From: Opitutaceae bacterium
GTDB lineage: Bacteria > Verrucomicrobiota > Verrucomicrobiia > Opitutales > Opitutaceae
DNA length: 23,042 nt
Assembly (NCBI GenBank): GCA_005786775.1
Contig: SYDD01000222.1
Location: forward strand, 1 to 23,042
Direction of reading: 5' to 3'
Shown here: positions 6,539 to 14,757 of the stretch, piece after piece
Numbering within the stretch: position 1 is the first letter of the stretch
Layout of the letters: each line of letters begins with the position of its first letter
The notes under the pieces: generated by a model
The model's database searches: none
What the model saw: the letters and a program-made list of their open reading frames with translations, nothing else
What the model was told of the DNA's origin: nothing
Translations under genes and position numbers: made by a program

Positions 6539-6871
6539 ATGACCATGACCACAAAATCCATCCCCGCTCTCCTCGCGAGCCTGCTTTTGACCACCGGTTC
6601 GCTCTCCGCTGCGGCCGCCAAGACGGACGCCGAGATCATCGCCGCCGCTCGCACCAGCTACCCGCTCAAGACCTGCCTCGTCTCCAACGAGCCCCTCGGT
6701 AGCATGGGCGAGGCCGCCGGTTACATCCACCGCGTCAAGGGCCAGCCCGATCGCGTGGTGTTCTTCTGCTGCGAGGGCTGCGGGGAGGACTTTAAGGCTA
6801 GCCCCGCCAAGTTTCTCGCCAAGGTCGACGCGGCCGCCGCGCTGGCCGCGAAGTCCGGCAAACGGGGCTGA
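6539..6871 (+). CDS. Exported TRASH/YHS-like metal-binding protein
   Basis: A 110-residue protein with a signal peptide (residues 1-27, hydrophobic LLASLLLTTG, cleavage near SAAAA). The mature part has YPLKTCLVSNEPLG with Cys46, and FFCCEGCGEDF with Cys77, Cys78 and Cys81, followed by ASPAKFLAKVD. This spacing of one Cys, then a Cys-x-x-Cys followed by xxDF and a proline/Lys-Phe-Leu, is that of TRASH and YHS domains, which bind heavy metals such as copper. I chose the ATG at 6539, which has GAGGTG upstream; an ATG two codons later is possible. It lies between the divergent sigma/sensor operon and a copper-type P1B ATPase that lacks a metal-binding domain of its own. A role as an exported metal-binding or metal-handing protein in the same pathway is likely but inferred. 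Confidence 0.75.
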   Translation: MTMTTKSIPALLASLLLTTGSLSAAAAKTDAEIIAAARTSYPLKTCLVSNEPLGSMGEAAGYIHRVKGQPDRVVFFCCEGCGEDFKASPAKFLAKVDAAAALAAKSGKRG

Positions 6872-7029
6872 AGAACCCTGCCGGGCCGCACTCGCCCTGA
6901 CGCCGGCCGGCGCCAGCCCACCGGGCGCGATCACCTAGCTCGAGCTGCTGCCCACGCCGCCGCAGCCCGGGGCCGCCACCACCCCTCGTCCACCCCGCAG
7001 CCCTGCAGGCCCAAGCGGGTCCTGCCGCC

Positions 7030-9042
7030 GTGACCGCCATCCCCTCCTCCGCCGAGCCCGTCCATATGGGCCTGCCGCACGAGCGCCACCTGCGCCCGCG
7101 GCTCTGGTTAGCGCTCGCTTGCGGTCTGCCTGTGTTGGCGCTCGCGATGGGGGGGATGGCCGCACCTGGACTGCTCCACGGGATCAACCCCGGGCTCCTC
7201 GCTTGGGTGCAGCTCGCGCTCACCACCCCCATCTTCTTTTGGGCCGGCGCGCCGCTCAACCGCCGTTGGTGGCACTCCATCCGGGAGCGCGACCCGAACA
7301 TGTTCACCATGACGGTCACGGGGACCGGCGCGGCCTACGTCTACAGCGTCGCCGCGACGCTCGCCGGGGAAAGCTTCCCCGCTGCCCTCCTAACCGCGCA
7401 CGGTCCTCCGTTATACTTCGAGGCCGTAGCCTTCATCACGACCGTCGTCCTACTCGGGCAAATCCTCGAGCAACGCGCCCACGCCCGCACCGGCGAAGCC
7501 CTCGAAGCCCTGCTCCGCCTCGCCCCGCCGCTCGCCCACCGCGTCGCCGCCGACGGGCACGAGGAAGATATCGCCCTCGCCAATATTCGTCCCGGTGATC
7601 TGCTGCGCGTCCGGCCGGGCGAGCATGTCCCGGTGGACGGCCGCGTGGCCTCTGGCGCCAGCGAAATCGACGAGTCGATGCTCACCGGTGAGCCCTTGCC
7701 TGTGCCCCGCCAAGCCGGGGACCCAGTCCGCGCCGGCACACTGAACACGACCGGCTCACTCGTGCTCACCACCGAACGGGTCGGAGCGGACACCATCCTC
7801 GCGCACATCATTCGTCTCGTCACCGCTGCGCAGGAAAGCGAGGCGCCGATCGCCCGACTGGCCGATCGCGTCACTGCGTGGTTCATCCCCGCCGTCCTCG
7901 GCCTGGCACTGGCTACGGCGGCCGCCTGGCTCGCGTTTGGCCCAGCACCAAGCGTACCCCTCGCCCTTCTCAATGGCGTCGCGGTGTTGATCATTGCCTG
8001 CCCGTGCGCGCTCGGGCTCGCCACGCCCGTCTCAATCGTCACGGGCATCGGCCGGGGCGCCCGCGCTGGAATCCTCGTGCAAGATGCCGCCGCGTTGGAA
8101 CACCTTGCCGACACCACCGTGCTCCTGCTCGACAAGACGGGTACGCTCACCACCGGCCGGCCGCGCGTGGCCGCGGTGTTGCCCTCGGCGCCGGACCTTG
8201 ACCCCGAGGACCTGCTGCGCCTCGCCGCGGCCGCCGAAGCACCCAGCGAGCATCCGCTTGCCCGCGCGCTCGTCGCCGCCGCCGCGGAGCGCGGGCTCGC
8301 GCTGCCCGCCGCAGAGGACTTCCGGGCAGAGCCGGGCGTAGGCGTTGCGGCCGTAGTTTCCGGCCGGCAGGTTGCCGTGGTCCGCGCCACGGGACCCGTT
8401 CCCACGCTGCCGCCCGCGGCGGCCAGGGCCACCCTGGTGGACGTGCGGGTCGACGGCGCGCGGGCGGGATGCATCGCCCTCGCGGACGAGCTAAAGCCTT
8501 CTGCCGCGCCCGCCGTGCGGGCTCTGCGCGCGCTGGGCTGGCGGGTAGAACTGATCACCGGGGATCGCGCGGAGGCAGCCGCCCCGGTCGCCGCGGCTCT
8601 CAACCTCGACGCCTGGCATGCCGGAATCTCCCCCGCAGGAAAGCTGGATCTGGTGCGCGCACGACGGGCTCGAGGAGATCGGGTAACTTTCGTAGGCGAC
8701 GGCCTGAACGATGCGCCCGCCCTCGCTGCGGCGGATGTCGGTATCGCGATGGGGGACGGTACCGACGTCGCGCTTCGCAGCGCCGGTGTGGTGCTGCTGC
8801 GGGGCGATCTGGCGGGACTCGTCCGCGCCGTTCGGCTGAGTCGAGGAACGCTCCGCAACATCCGGCAGAACCTCTTCTGGGCCTTCGCCTATAATTTCGC
8901 CGGCCTACCCCTCGCCGCCGGGGCCCTCTACCCGTGGACAGGCTGGCTGCTGCACCCGATGGTCGCCAGCGTCGCGATGAGCCTGAGCTCGATCACCGTG
9001 GTGGCCAACGCGCTCCGGCTTCGTCACCTGCAGATTGACTGA
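7030..9042 (+). CDS. copA: Copper-type P1B ATPase without N-terminal metal domain
   Basis: A 670-residue heavy-metal translocating P-type ATPase that would export the metal across the inner membrane at the cost of ATP. Motifs: TGEP (219-222) in the actuator domain, CPC in the sixth membrane helix (324-326), DKTGTLT with phosphorylated Asp368, SEHPLARA (406-413), GDGLNDAP (556-563), YN (621-622) in the seventh helix and MSLSS (650-654) in the eighth. The CPC, YN and MxxSS set marks the Cu+ group P1B-1. There is no N-terminal HMA or GMxCxxC domain; the protein starts almost directly with the first helix. GTG at 7030 is the first start in the frame; ATG at 7066 is an alternative. The 158 bp before it contain a palindrome at 6901-6912 (CGCCGGCCGGCG) and no recognisable gene. 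It probably belongs with the TRASH protein and the divergent sensor operon. Silver is another possible substrate. Confidence 0.93.
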   Translation: MTAIPSSAEPVHMGLPHERHLRPRLWLALACGLPVLALAMGGMAAPGLLHGINPGLLAWVQLALTTPIFFWAGAPLNRRWWHSIRERDPNMFTMTVTGTGAAYVYSVAATLAGESFPAALLTAHGPPLYFEAVAFITTVVLLGQILEQRAHARTGEALEALLRLAPPLAHRVAADGHEEDIALANIRPGDLLRVRPGEHVPVDGRVASGASEIDESMLTGEPLPVPRQAGDPVRAGTLNTTGSLVLTTERVGADTILAHIIRLVTAAQESEAPIARLADRVTAWFIPAVLGLALATAAAWLAFGPAPSVPLALLNGVAVLIIACPCALGLATPVSIVTGIGRGARAGILVQDAAALEHLADTTVLLLDKTGTLTTGRPRVAAVLPSAPDLDPEDLLRLAAAAEAPSEHPLARALVAAAAERGLALPAAEDFRAEPGVGVAAVVSGRQVAVVRATGPVPTLPPAAARATLVDVRVDGARAGCIALADELKPSAAPAVRALRALGWRVELITGDRAEAAAPVAAALNLDAWHAGISPAGKLDLVRARRARGDRVTFVGDGLNDAPALAAADVGIAMGDGTDVALRSAGVVLLRGDLAGLVRAVRLSRGTLRNIRQNLFWAFAYNFAGLPLAAGALYPWTGWLLHPMVASVAMSLSSITVVANALRLRHLQID

Positions 9043-9094
9043 CGGGGCGAGCCCCCACCTTCACACCTTAAAGCGTCTTTTATCACCTTCAACT
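9043..9094 (+). promoter_or_regulatory. AT-richer gap before the AIM24 gene
   Basis: A 52-bp gap holding CCTTAAAGCGTCTTTTATCACC (about 9065-9085), one of the few AT-richer patches in this half of the window. It is a plausible promoter location for the AIM24 gene, but I cannot assign -35 and -10 boxes. A short GGGG/CCCC hairpin (9044-9055) directly after the ATPase stop could be a weak terminator. Confidence 0.3.
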
Positions 9095-9904
9095 ATGGAC
9101 TCCCCTCCCTTCCTCACGCCGCAGATGCACGCGATCGACTACGCCATCCGCGGCGATGACCTGCAGTTCGTCGAGATCGAGCTCGACCCCAGCGAGGCCG
9201 TCGTAGCTGAAGCTGGCGGGATGATGTACATGGAGGACGGCATCGCGATGGAGACTATCTTCGGCGATGGCTCCGCGCGTCCGGGCGGACTGCTTGGTTC
9301 GCTCCTCGGGGCGGGCAAGCGCCTCCTCACGGGGGAGTCGCTGTTCATGACGGTCTTCCAAAACCAGGGGACTAGCCGGCGCAAGGTCGCCTTCGGCGCG
9401 CCCTACCCGGGGCGGATCGTCCCTTTACCGCTTGCGAGCCTTGGCGGCGAGCTCCTCGCGCAGAAGGACTCCTTCCTCTGCGCCGCAAAGGGGGTCAGCA
9501 TCGGCATCGCCTTCCAGAAACGGCTCGGCGCCGGGCTCTTCGGCGGCGAGGGTTTCATCCTCCAGCGGCTCACTGGCGATGGCTGGGCCTTCATCCACGC
9601 CGGTGGCGCCCTCCACGAGCGCACGCTGGCCCCAGGGGAGACCCTCCGCGTCGACACGGGCTGCATCGTCGCCTTTCAACCCTCCGTCGAATATGACATC
9701 CAACTCGTCGGGGGCATTAAGACGGCTCTTTTTGGCGGCGAGGGGCTGTTCTTCGCCACCCTCCGCGGACCCGGTCGGGTCTGGCTCCAGTCGCTCCCCC
9801 TCTCGCGCCTCGCCGGCCGCATCGTCAGCGCTGCCCGCGGGGGCCGCGAGGAAGGTTCGGTCCTCGGCGGCCTCGGCCGCGTGCTCGACGGCGACAACCG
9901 CTGA
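9095..9904 (+). CDS. AIM24 / TIGR00266 family protein
   Basis: A 269-residue member of the AIM24 family (bacterial TIGR00266 group), proteins with a beta-rich trimeric fold and no settled biochemical role in bacteria. Recognisable landmarks are YAIRGDDLQFVEIELDP, VVAEAGGMMYMEDGI, the SLFMTVFQN block with LLTGES before it, PYPGRIVPLPL, and the later glycine-rich HAGGALHE and GGIKTALFGGEGLF strands. No signal peptide or membrane helix is visible. I chose the ATG at 9095; an ATG at 9125 directly before the conserved HAIDYAI is an alternative, and an upstream TTG overlaps the ATPase stop and is unlikely. It follows the ATPase on the same strand after 52 bp with its own likely promoter, so a link to metal handling is not supported. 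Confidence 0.9.
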   Translation: MDSPPFLTPQMHAIDYAIRGDDLQFVEIELDPSEAVVAEAGGMMYMEDGIAMETIFGDGSARPGGLLGSLLGAGKRLLTGESLFMTVFQNQGTSRRKVAFGAPYPGRIVPLPLASLGGELLAQKDSFLCAAKGVSIGIAFQKRLGAGLFGGEGFILQRLTGDGWAFIHAGGALHERTLAPGETLRVDTGCIVAFQPSVEYDIQLVGGIKTALFGGEGLFFATLRGPGRVWLQSLPLSRLAGRIVSAARGGREEGSVLGGLGRVLDGDNR

Positions 9905-9921
9905 GCGAGGCGCACCCTCGC
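9905..9921. terminator. Hairpin between convergent AIM24 and pectinesterase genes
   Basis: GCGAGG (9905-9910) and CCTCGC (9916-9921) form a 6-bp stem with a 5-base loop in the 26-bp gap between two convergent genes. It begins directly after the AIM24 stop. No T-run follows. It probably serves both transcripts. Confidence 0.4.
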
Positions 9922-9930
9922 GGTCCGGCT

Positions 9931-12081
9931 TCAGGGCACTTCGTAGACCTCGAGCAGGGCGACGCCGCGCGCCCCTTGGGGCCCGCTGACCTGTGCGGTG
10001 TAGTTGCCCGGCGCCAGCTCGAGCAGGAGGGCGGTATCCCCGCTGCCGGTCACCAGCGGGAACGCGCCCACCAGCGCGCCCACCCGAGCGATCTCCAGCG
10101 GGTTTTCCGAAGCCGTCCAACCCGCGTTTACCGCCAACGCTTCCGCACCCTGGTAAATCGCGAGGCGGGGCCGGGCGAGAGCTCCGTCGACGCCGAAAAC
10201 CGTGAGCGCCGGACCGATACCCCGGACGAGAACGGGTTTCGGGGCCGTGCCCGCGACGGTCAGACCGGAGATGAGGATCGCCTCGCCGGCACCCACCAGC
10301 GCGCGCGAAGAAAGGTTTGCGAGGCGGCGCGTACCCTCGCCCGGCGCGGCATCGTAGATCTCTACGAGACCATTGCCTTCCGCCTCGCCGGCGTCCGCTA
10401 GCGCAACCGTATAGGCGCCTGGGGCCAAGATCGAGAGCAGCGCCGCATCGGTCGCACCTGCCCGGAAGGGAAATAGCCCTAGGCGGGCAGCCGTGGCGGC
10501 CACCGACTCCGACACCGGTCCGCCGGTCTGGGCCGCGAGCACCGCCCCGGCGCGCTGCAGCACCAGCCGCGGGCGCGGCAGCACTTCGCCAACCCCAAAC
10601 GCTCCGAGGGTCGGGCCCACCCCGCGCACGAGAACCGCGGCCTCCGCGGCCCCAGCGACGACGAAACCCACGATCACCGGCTCCGCGCCCACCCGGGCGC
10701 GAGTCGAAAGCCCCGTTAAACGTTCGCGGCGAGGCGGAGGCGACACCGGCGCAGGCGGGGACCAGCCCAGCACGAAGGCCGGCTCGCGGTAGCGTTCGGC
10801 CGCCTCCCGATCGAGGCGCCGCGAATCTGGCAGTCGGCGCGACAGATCGAGCTGGCCGCCGGACAGGTCCGTGCTCCCATATTCCCAAAAGCGCACCTGC
10901 GGCGCGGCGGTCGCGTTATTGAGTAGCCATCCCTCCACGCGCACGTGGGGTCCCATTGCGCACCCAAGTAAAACCACCTCGCTGAACGGCCAAGTGTTGG
11001 CTACATCCGGCCGCGGGTCGATCCGCGCGAGATAAACATTACTCACCCCTGGCGCCGCCGTGAGCCGGCAATCTACGTAAACGTGACCGCGCCCAGTCTC
11101 CCCGTTGCGGACCTGCGCAAGGTAGCCGGCGCCGAGGGATCGCAGCTCGCACCGCTGGAAGTAGCACGCGCCCCCGCCCCACATGAAGTCCACGTCACCC
11201 TCGATCAAGCTGTCCGTGACGAACAGCGAGCCATTCCAGAGCAGCGTATCCTGAAGGCTACTGAGCGTTACCCGGTCCAGCACGACTCGCCGCCCGTTGC
11301 CCCGCAGCGACTCCGCCTGGCTGCCGCCGCGCGGCGTGGTATTGCGCAGGGTTAGGTGCGCCAAGGTCACGTCGCTCGCGTCGATCGCGACCATCGCGCG
11401 GTTATTGCCCGGATTGAAGTTTTGGTTGTTCGCGTAGGTGATGACCGTGCTCGCCCGGTCCTCGCCCCGCAGGTTGACGAAGGGTTGCCGCGAACTGAGG
11501 TAGAGGAGCTCCTCGTAAACGCCGGGACGCACGGTGATAGTCCGCGGGACCGTGTTGCCCGCGGGGACCCAGTCGAGCGCCCCCTGCACCGTACAGAAGT
11601 CACCTGAGCCATCGGCGGCCACCGTGACCGCGGTCGCCGTCGCCGCGGGTCGCGCCGGCCGGACGCTAAAGGTGAAGCTACCCGCCGCCACCGGCGTCCC
11701 GACGGCATCCGTCAGAATGCCCGCGTCCCACTCCACGCGGTAGGCGCCACCCGGCGCTAGGCTTCCCGCCCGGGGATACACGACGACGCTGCGCCCATCC
11801 ACGCGTACCGGTCGGTAACGGTAGGGCGTCGGGTTCAGCCCGACCAACCGCGTCGGGGCGGCGTCCCCGAGGTCGATCGTCTCCACCACCGCTCCGGAAG
11901 CGAGGTCCGAGACGCGGATCCGGCCGGCGGTGCCCACGCGCGGTTCCGCCCCAAAGGTCAGCCGCAAAAGCGTATCAACGCAGGCCCCGGCCCCAGGGGA
12001 GGAAGACTCGAGGCTGAGCCCTCGCAGGGGGACGACGGCGGTCAGGCCAGCCAAGGCCAACAGGAGGAGATACAGTCGCAC
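9931..12081 (-). CDS. Secreted pectinesterase with duplicated C-terminal domain
   Basis: A 716-residue exported protein with a carbohydrate esterase family 8 core, which removes methyl esters from pectin. The layout is: signal peptide (1-20, GTG start at 12081 giving RLYLLLLALAGL), an Ig-like or SbsA-like beta domain (about 25-145), the pectinesterase beta-helix (about 152-435), and two copies of a roughly 125-residue domain (about 454-578 and 586-716). Core motifs are YLSSRQPFVNLRGE, SLQDTLLW with Asp278, and GDVDFMWGG with Asp298, the two catalytic aspartates in this family. The conserved Arg is Arg353 in YLARIDP, where most CE8 enzymes have GRPW, so the substrate-stacking Trp is absent at that place. 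The repeat domain is a type I associate with exported verrucomicrobial proteins. Together with the sulfatases it suggests growth on plant or algal polysaccharides. Confidence 0.9.
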   Translation of the reverse strand: MRLYLLLLALAGLTAVVPLRGLSLESSSPGAGACVDTLLRLTFGAEPRVGTAGRIRVSDLASGAVVETIDLGDAAPTRLVGLNPTPYRYRPVRVDGRSVVVYPRAGSLAPGGAYRVEWDAGILTDAVGTPVAAGSFTFSVRPARPAATATAVTVAADGSGDFCTVQGALDWVPAGNTVPRTITVRPGVYEELLYLSSRQPFVNLRGEDRASTVITYANNQNFNPGNNRAMVAIDASDVTLAHLTLRNTTPRGGSQAESLRGNGRRVVLDRVTLSSLQDTLLWNGSLFVTDSLIEGDVDFMWGGGACYFQRCELRSLGAGYLAQVRNGETGRGHVYVDCRLTAAPGVSNVYLARIDPRPDVANTWPFSEVVLLGCAMGPHVRVEGWLLNNATAAPQVRFWEYGSTDLSGGQLDLSRRLPDSRRLDREAAERYREPAFVLGWSPPAPVSPPPRRERLTGLSTRARVGAEPVIVGFVVAGAAEAAVLVRGVGPTLGAFGVGEVLPRPRLVLQRAGAVLAAQTGGPVSESVAATAARLGLFPFRAGATDAALLSILAPGAYTVALADAGEAEGNGLVEIYDAAPGEGTRRLANLSSRALVGAGEAILISGLTVAGTAPKPVLVRGIGPALTVFGVDGALARPRLAIYQGAEALAVNAGWTASENPLEIARVGALVGAFPLVTGSGDTALLLELAPGNYTAQVSGPQGARGVALLEVYEVP
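9934..10722 (-). repeat. Two copies of a C-terminal domain in pectinesterase
   Basis: The coding sequence for two diverged domain copies. Copy 1 (about 10348-10722) has RLTGLSTRARVG, VLVRGVGPTLGAFGV, LAPGAYTV and GLVEIYD. Copy 2 (about 9934-10326) has RLANLSSRALVG, VLVRGIGPALTVFGV, LAPGNYTAQVSG and ALLEVYEVP. The motifs occur in the same order and spacing, which supports tandem duplication. Function is unknown; attachment to the cell surface or to carbohydrate is possible. Confidence 0.8.
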
Positions 12082-12148
12082 CCCCCCAACGTGGGGCGAA
12101 GCGGGGCACGGCGTCAAAGCGCGGGCGCGCCGGACCGTCGGACGAGGC

Positions 12149-14752
12149 TCAGGTCTCCTCGCGCAGCACCTCGAGCGGCGGCTGACGGACAATACCGCGG
12201 TTCGCGAGGAATCCGACCGCCACCGTGGCTCCGGCCACCGCGAAGATCCCCACCGCGAGCACGGCCACCGGGAACGCCGGCGGGATGCGGAAGACAAAAT
12301 GCGCGACGAGCGCGTTGCCGCCCAGCGCGAGCACGCCCCCGACCAGGGCGGCGAGGCTCCCGAGGATCGCGTACTCGACCAGCTGGATGCGACGCAGCTG
12401 CGCTGCGCTGGCGCCTAGTGTGCGGAGCAGGACGGTCTCGCGGACCCGCTGCAGCCGCCCGGTGAGCACGGCGCCCACGAGCACCACCAGACCGGTGAGC
12501 ACCGTGAAGGCGGCCATGAACTCGACCACAAAGCCGACCCGCGACAGCACGCCCTCGACCGTCTCCAGCACCAGGGCGAGATCGATCGCGCTGACGTTGG
12601 GGCAGGCGGCCACGACCGCGCGCTGCACTCGCGCCGCGTGGGCCGCGTCCGTGGTGCGGACGGCCATCACGTGAAACTTGGGCGCCTCCTCCAGCACCCC
12701 CGCCGGGAACACGACGAAGAAGTTCGGCTCGAAGCGGCGCCACTCCACCGCACGCACGCTAGTGATGCGGGTGCGCACCGGGACGCCCTGCACATCCCAG
12801 GTCAACTCGTCCCCGAGTGTGGCGCCGAGCTCCCGCAGCAGGCCCTCCTCGAGAGAAACCGGCACCACCTCGGTGCCAGAGGGAACCCGGCCCGTGAAAG
12901 TGCCCGCGACCACGCGCTCGGCCCCACCGAGGGTCTCGCGGAACGTGGAACGGTACTCGCGGCGCAGCGTCCAACCCGCGGGCCGACGCCCGCCCTCCCC
13001 CTCGCGCCGTCCCACCCGTGGCGGATCCACCTCTTCAGACCGGCCGCGCGGCGAACCGCGAAGCCACTCCTCGACCGGCTGACCCCGGACCGCGGCGAGC
13101 CGCATCGTGACAATCGGCGCCTCCACCGGGAGCGGCGCGCCCGCTGCGGCCAGCGCGCCCGCGAGCAGCTCCCGTTGATCGTCTTGGATGTCGAAGAGCA
13201 GCAGGTTGGGCCGGCTGCCTGCGCCGGCCGAGGCTAGTTCCCGCAGCAGCGTGGAACGGGCGAGGAAAAGGGTGAGCATCAGCGCGCAACCGAGGCCGAG
13301 GGAAACGAGTAGCAGAACGGTGCGGTTATTGGGCCGATGCAAGTTGGCGATGCCTTGGCGGACCACGCAGGGGGCGCGGCGCGGCACGGCCCGCCGGGCG
13401 AGCCACGCAGTCGCGCGCGCTAGGAGCCAGAGGATGCCCAACGCGACCCCCAGCGCCGCGGTGAAGCCGAGCCCTTCGCGCCAACCGCCCGTCTGCCAAG
13501 AGGCTAGCGCCGCGATCGCGACAGCGATGAGCCCCGCGACTACCAGTCGCCAAGGATCCCGCCGGACTCCTTCGGTCTCCGTCATCGCCGAGCGCAGCGC
13601 GCTGAGAGGGGGTACCCGGCGCACCGCCAACAGCGGAAGCAGCGTGAACAGAAGGCAGAGGATCACGCCGGCCCCGATCCCCCGGGCAACCGCCGGCCAC
13701 GCCACAAAGAAATCCACCTCGAACGGCACCACGTCGGCCAGCAACCGCGGCAGAGTGAGCTGCAGGCCGACCCCGAGGAGGGCGCCAGCCAGCGCACCCG
13801 CGAGGCCGAGCGCCACCCCCTGCACGAGGTACACGGCGAAGCTCTGCCCCGCCGAGGCCCCCAGGCAGCGCAGCACGGCGACCGTCGCGAGCTTCTGCCG
13901 CACATGGACGTGGATCGCGCTCGCGACGCCAATCGCGCCGAGGATCAGCGCGACGAAACCAACTAATCCTAGGTACGCCTCGATGTTGTCGAGCGCCCGC
14001 CCGAGGCTCCGCCGCCGCTCCGCCACGGTATCAAAGCCAAACCCATCCCCGCGGAACCGCTCCCGGAAGGAACGCGCCACCGCCTCAGCTGCGCGCCCCG
14101 CGGGCAGTTCCAGCATCAGGCGGTGCCGCACCAGCACGCTGCGGTCCGTCAGCCCAGTGGCCGCGAGCGCGTTCGCCGGGATCAGCACTCGCGGCGCCGC
14201 CGTCGCCGAAAACGCAGTCGACTCGCCGGGCAGTTTCCGCAGGGCGCCCGCGACCGTGAACTCCGACCGGCCGAGCCGCAGGCGGCCGCCGACCGGCACC
14301 TCGAACTGCCGCAGCAGCGTTTCCTCGACGATGGCTACCGCCTCGCCCGCTCGCAGCCGCTCGGGGGCCGTCGCGGGCTCGGTCGTGAACTCGCCGAAGA
14401 AGGGGAAGCCACCCTCGAGCGCGCGGACGTTCACCAGCCGCGTCGCACCTCCCACGTCGGGGAAGACGACCATCGAGGAGAAACTCTGCTCGCGGGCGAT
14501 CGCGGACGCCTGCGCCCGGGCGTGCGCGAGAACCTCCGGCCGGAAGGGGGAGCGGCTGGTGAGGATCAGGTCCGCCCCCAGCAGGCCCTTGGCCTGGGCG
14601 TCGACCGCCCGGTCGAGATTCGCGCCCAGCGAGCCAATCGCCACGAGCGCGGCGATGCCCAGCACGATGGCCGAGGAGAAGAGCAGCAGCCGGCGCCGCG
14701 AGGCGCGGGAGTCCCGCCACGCCAGCCGCAGGATGAAGGGGAGCGTCCGCAT
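12149..14752 (-). CDS. ybbP: FtsX-family ABC permease, YbbP-like
   Basis: An 867-residue inner-membrane permease of the FtsX/LolE superfamily, in the large YbbP-like form with two FtsX units. The first membrane helix (about 21-43) is followed by a long periplasmic domain. A first block of three helices follows (GLVGFVALILGAIGVASAI, then VYLVQGVALGLAGALAGALLG and GAGVILCLLFTLLPLLAV). Two central helices follow, then a second periplasmic domain and a second FtsX block at the C-terminus. KLATVAVLRCLGAS and ETVLLRTLGASAAQL are the matching cytoplasmic coupling segments of the two units. It starts at ATG 14752, five bases after the ATPase stop, so the two genes form one operon. The transported substrate is not known for this family; extraction of lipids or envelope components is often suggested. 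Confidence 0.9.
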   Translation of the reverse strand: MRTLPFILRLAWRDSRASRRRLLLFSSAIVLGIAALVAIGSLGANLDRAVDAQAKGLLGADLILTSRSPFRPEVLAHARAQASAIAREQSFSSMVVFPDVGGATRLVNVRALEGGFPFFGEFTTEPATAPERLRAGEAVAIVEETLLRQFEVPVGGRLRLGRSEFTVAGALRKLPGESTAFSATAAPRVLIPANALAATGLTDRSVLVRHRLMLELPAGRAAEAVARSFRERFRGDGFGFDTVAERRRSLGRALDNIEAYLGLVGFVALILGAIGVASAIHVHVRQKLATVAVLRCLGASAGQSFAVYLVQGVALGLAGALAGALLGVGLQLTLPRLLADVVPFEVDFFVAWPAVARGIGAGVILCLLFTLLPLLAVRRVPPLSALRSAMTETEGVRRDPWRLVVAGLIAVAIAALASWQTGGWREGLGFTAALGVALGILWLLARATAWLARRAVPRRAPCVVRQGIANLHRPNNRTVLLLVSLGLGCALMLTLFLARSTLLRELASAGAGSRPNLLLFDIQDDQRELLAGALAAAGAPLPVEAPIVTMRLAAVRGQPVEEWLRGSPRGRSEEVDPPRVGRREGEGGRRPAGWTLRREYRSTFRETLGGAERVVAGTFTGRVPSGTEVVPVSLEEGLLRELGATLGDELTWDVQGVPVRTRITSVRAVEWRRFEPNFFVVFPAGVLEEAPKFHVMAVRTTDAAHAARVQRAVVAACPNVSAIDLALVLETVEGVLSRVGFVVEFMAAFTVLTGLVVLVGAVLTGRLQRVRETVLLRTLGASAAQLRRIQLVEYAILGSLAALVGGVLALGGNALVAHFVFRIPPAFPVAVLAVGIFAVAGATVAVGFLANRGIVRQPPLEVLREET

Positions 14753-14757
14753 CCGGA

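Noticed and set aside
6901..6912. Perfect 12-bp palindrome CGCCGGCCGGCG as an operator
   Set aside because: Palindromes of this length are expected several times by chance in a 23-kb window of this GC content.
6901..7029. Possible N-terminal extension of the ATPase including SSSCCPRRR
   Set aside because: The frame is open from 6901 but has no ATG, GTG or TTG before 7030, and the residues do not resemble an HMA or YHS domain.
7341..8861. A 506-codon open frame on - opposite the copper ATPase
   Set aside because: Ser/Ala/Arg-rich shadow produced by high GC; the + strand carries every P-type ATPase motif.
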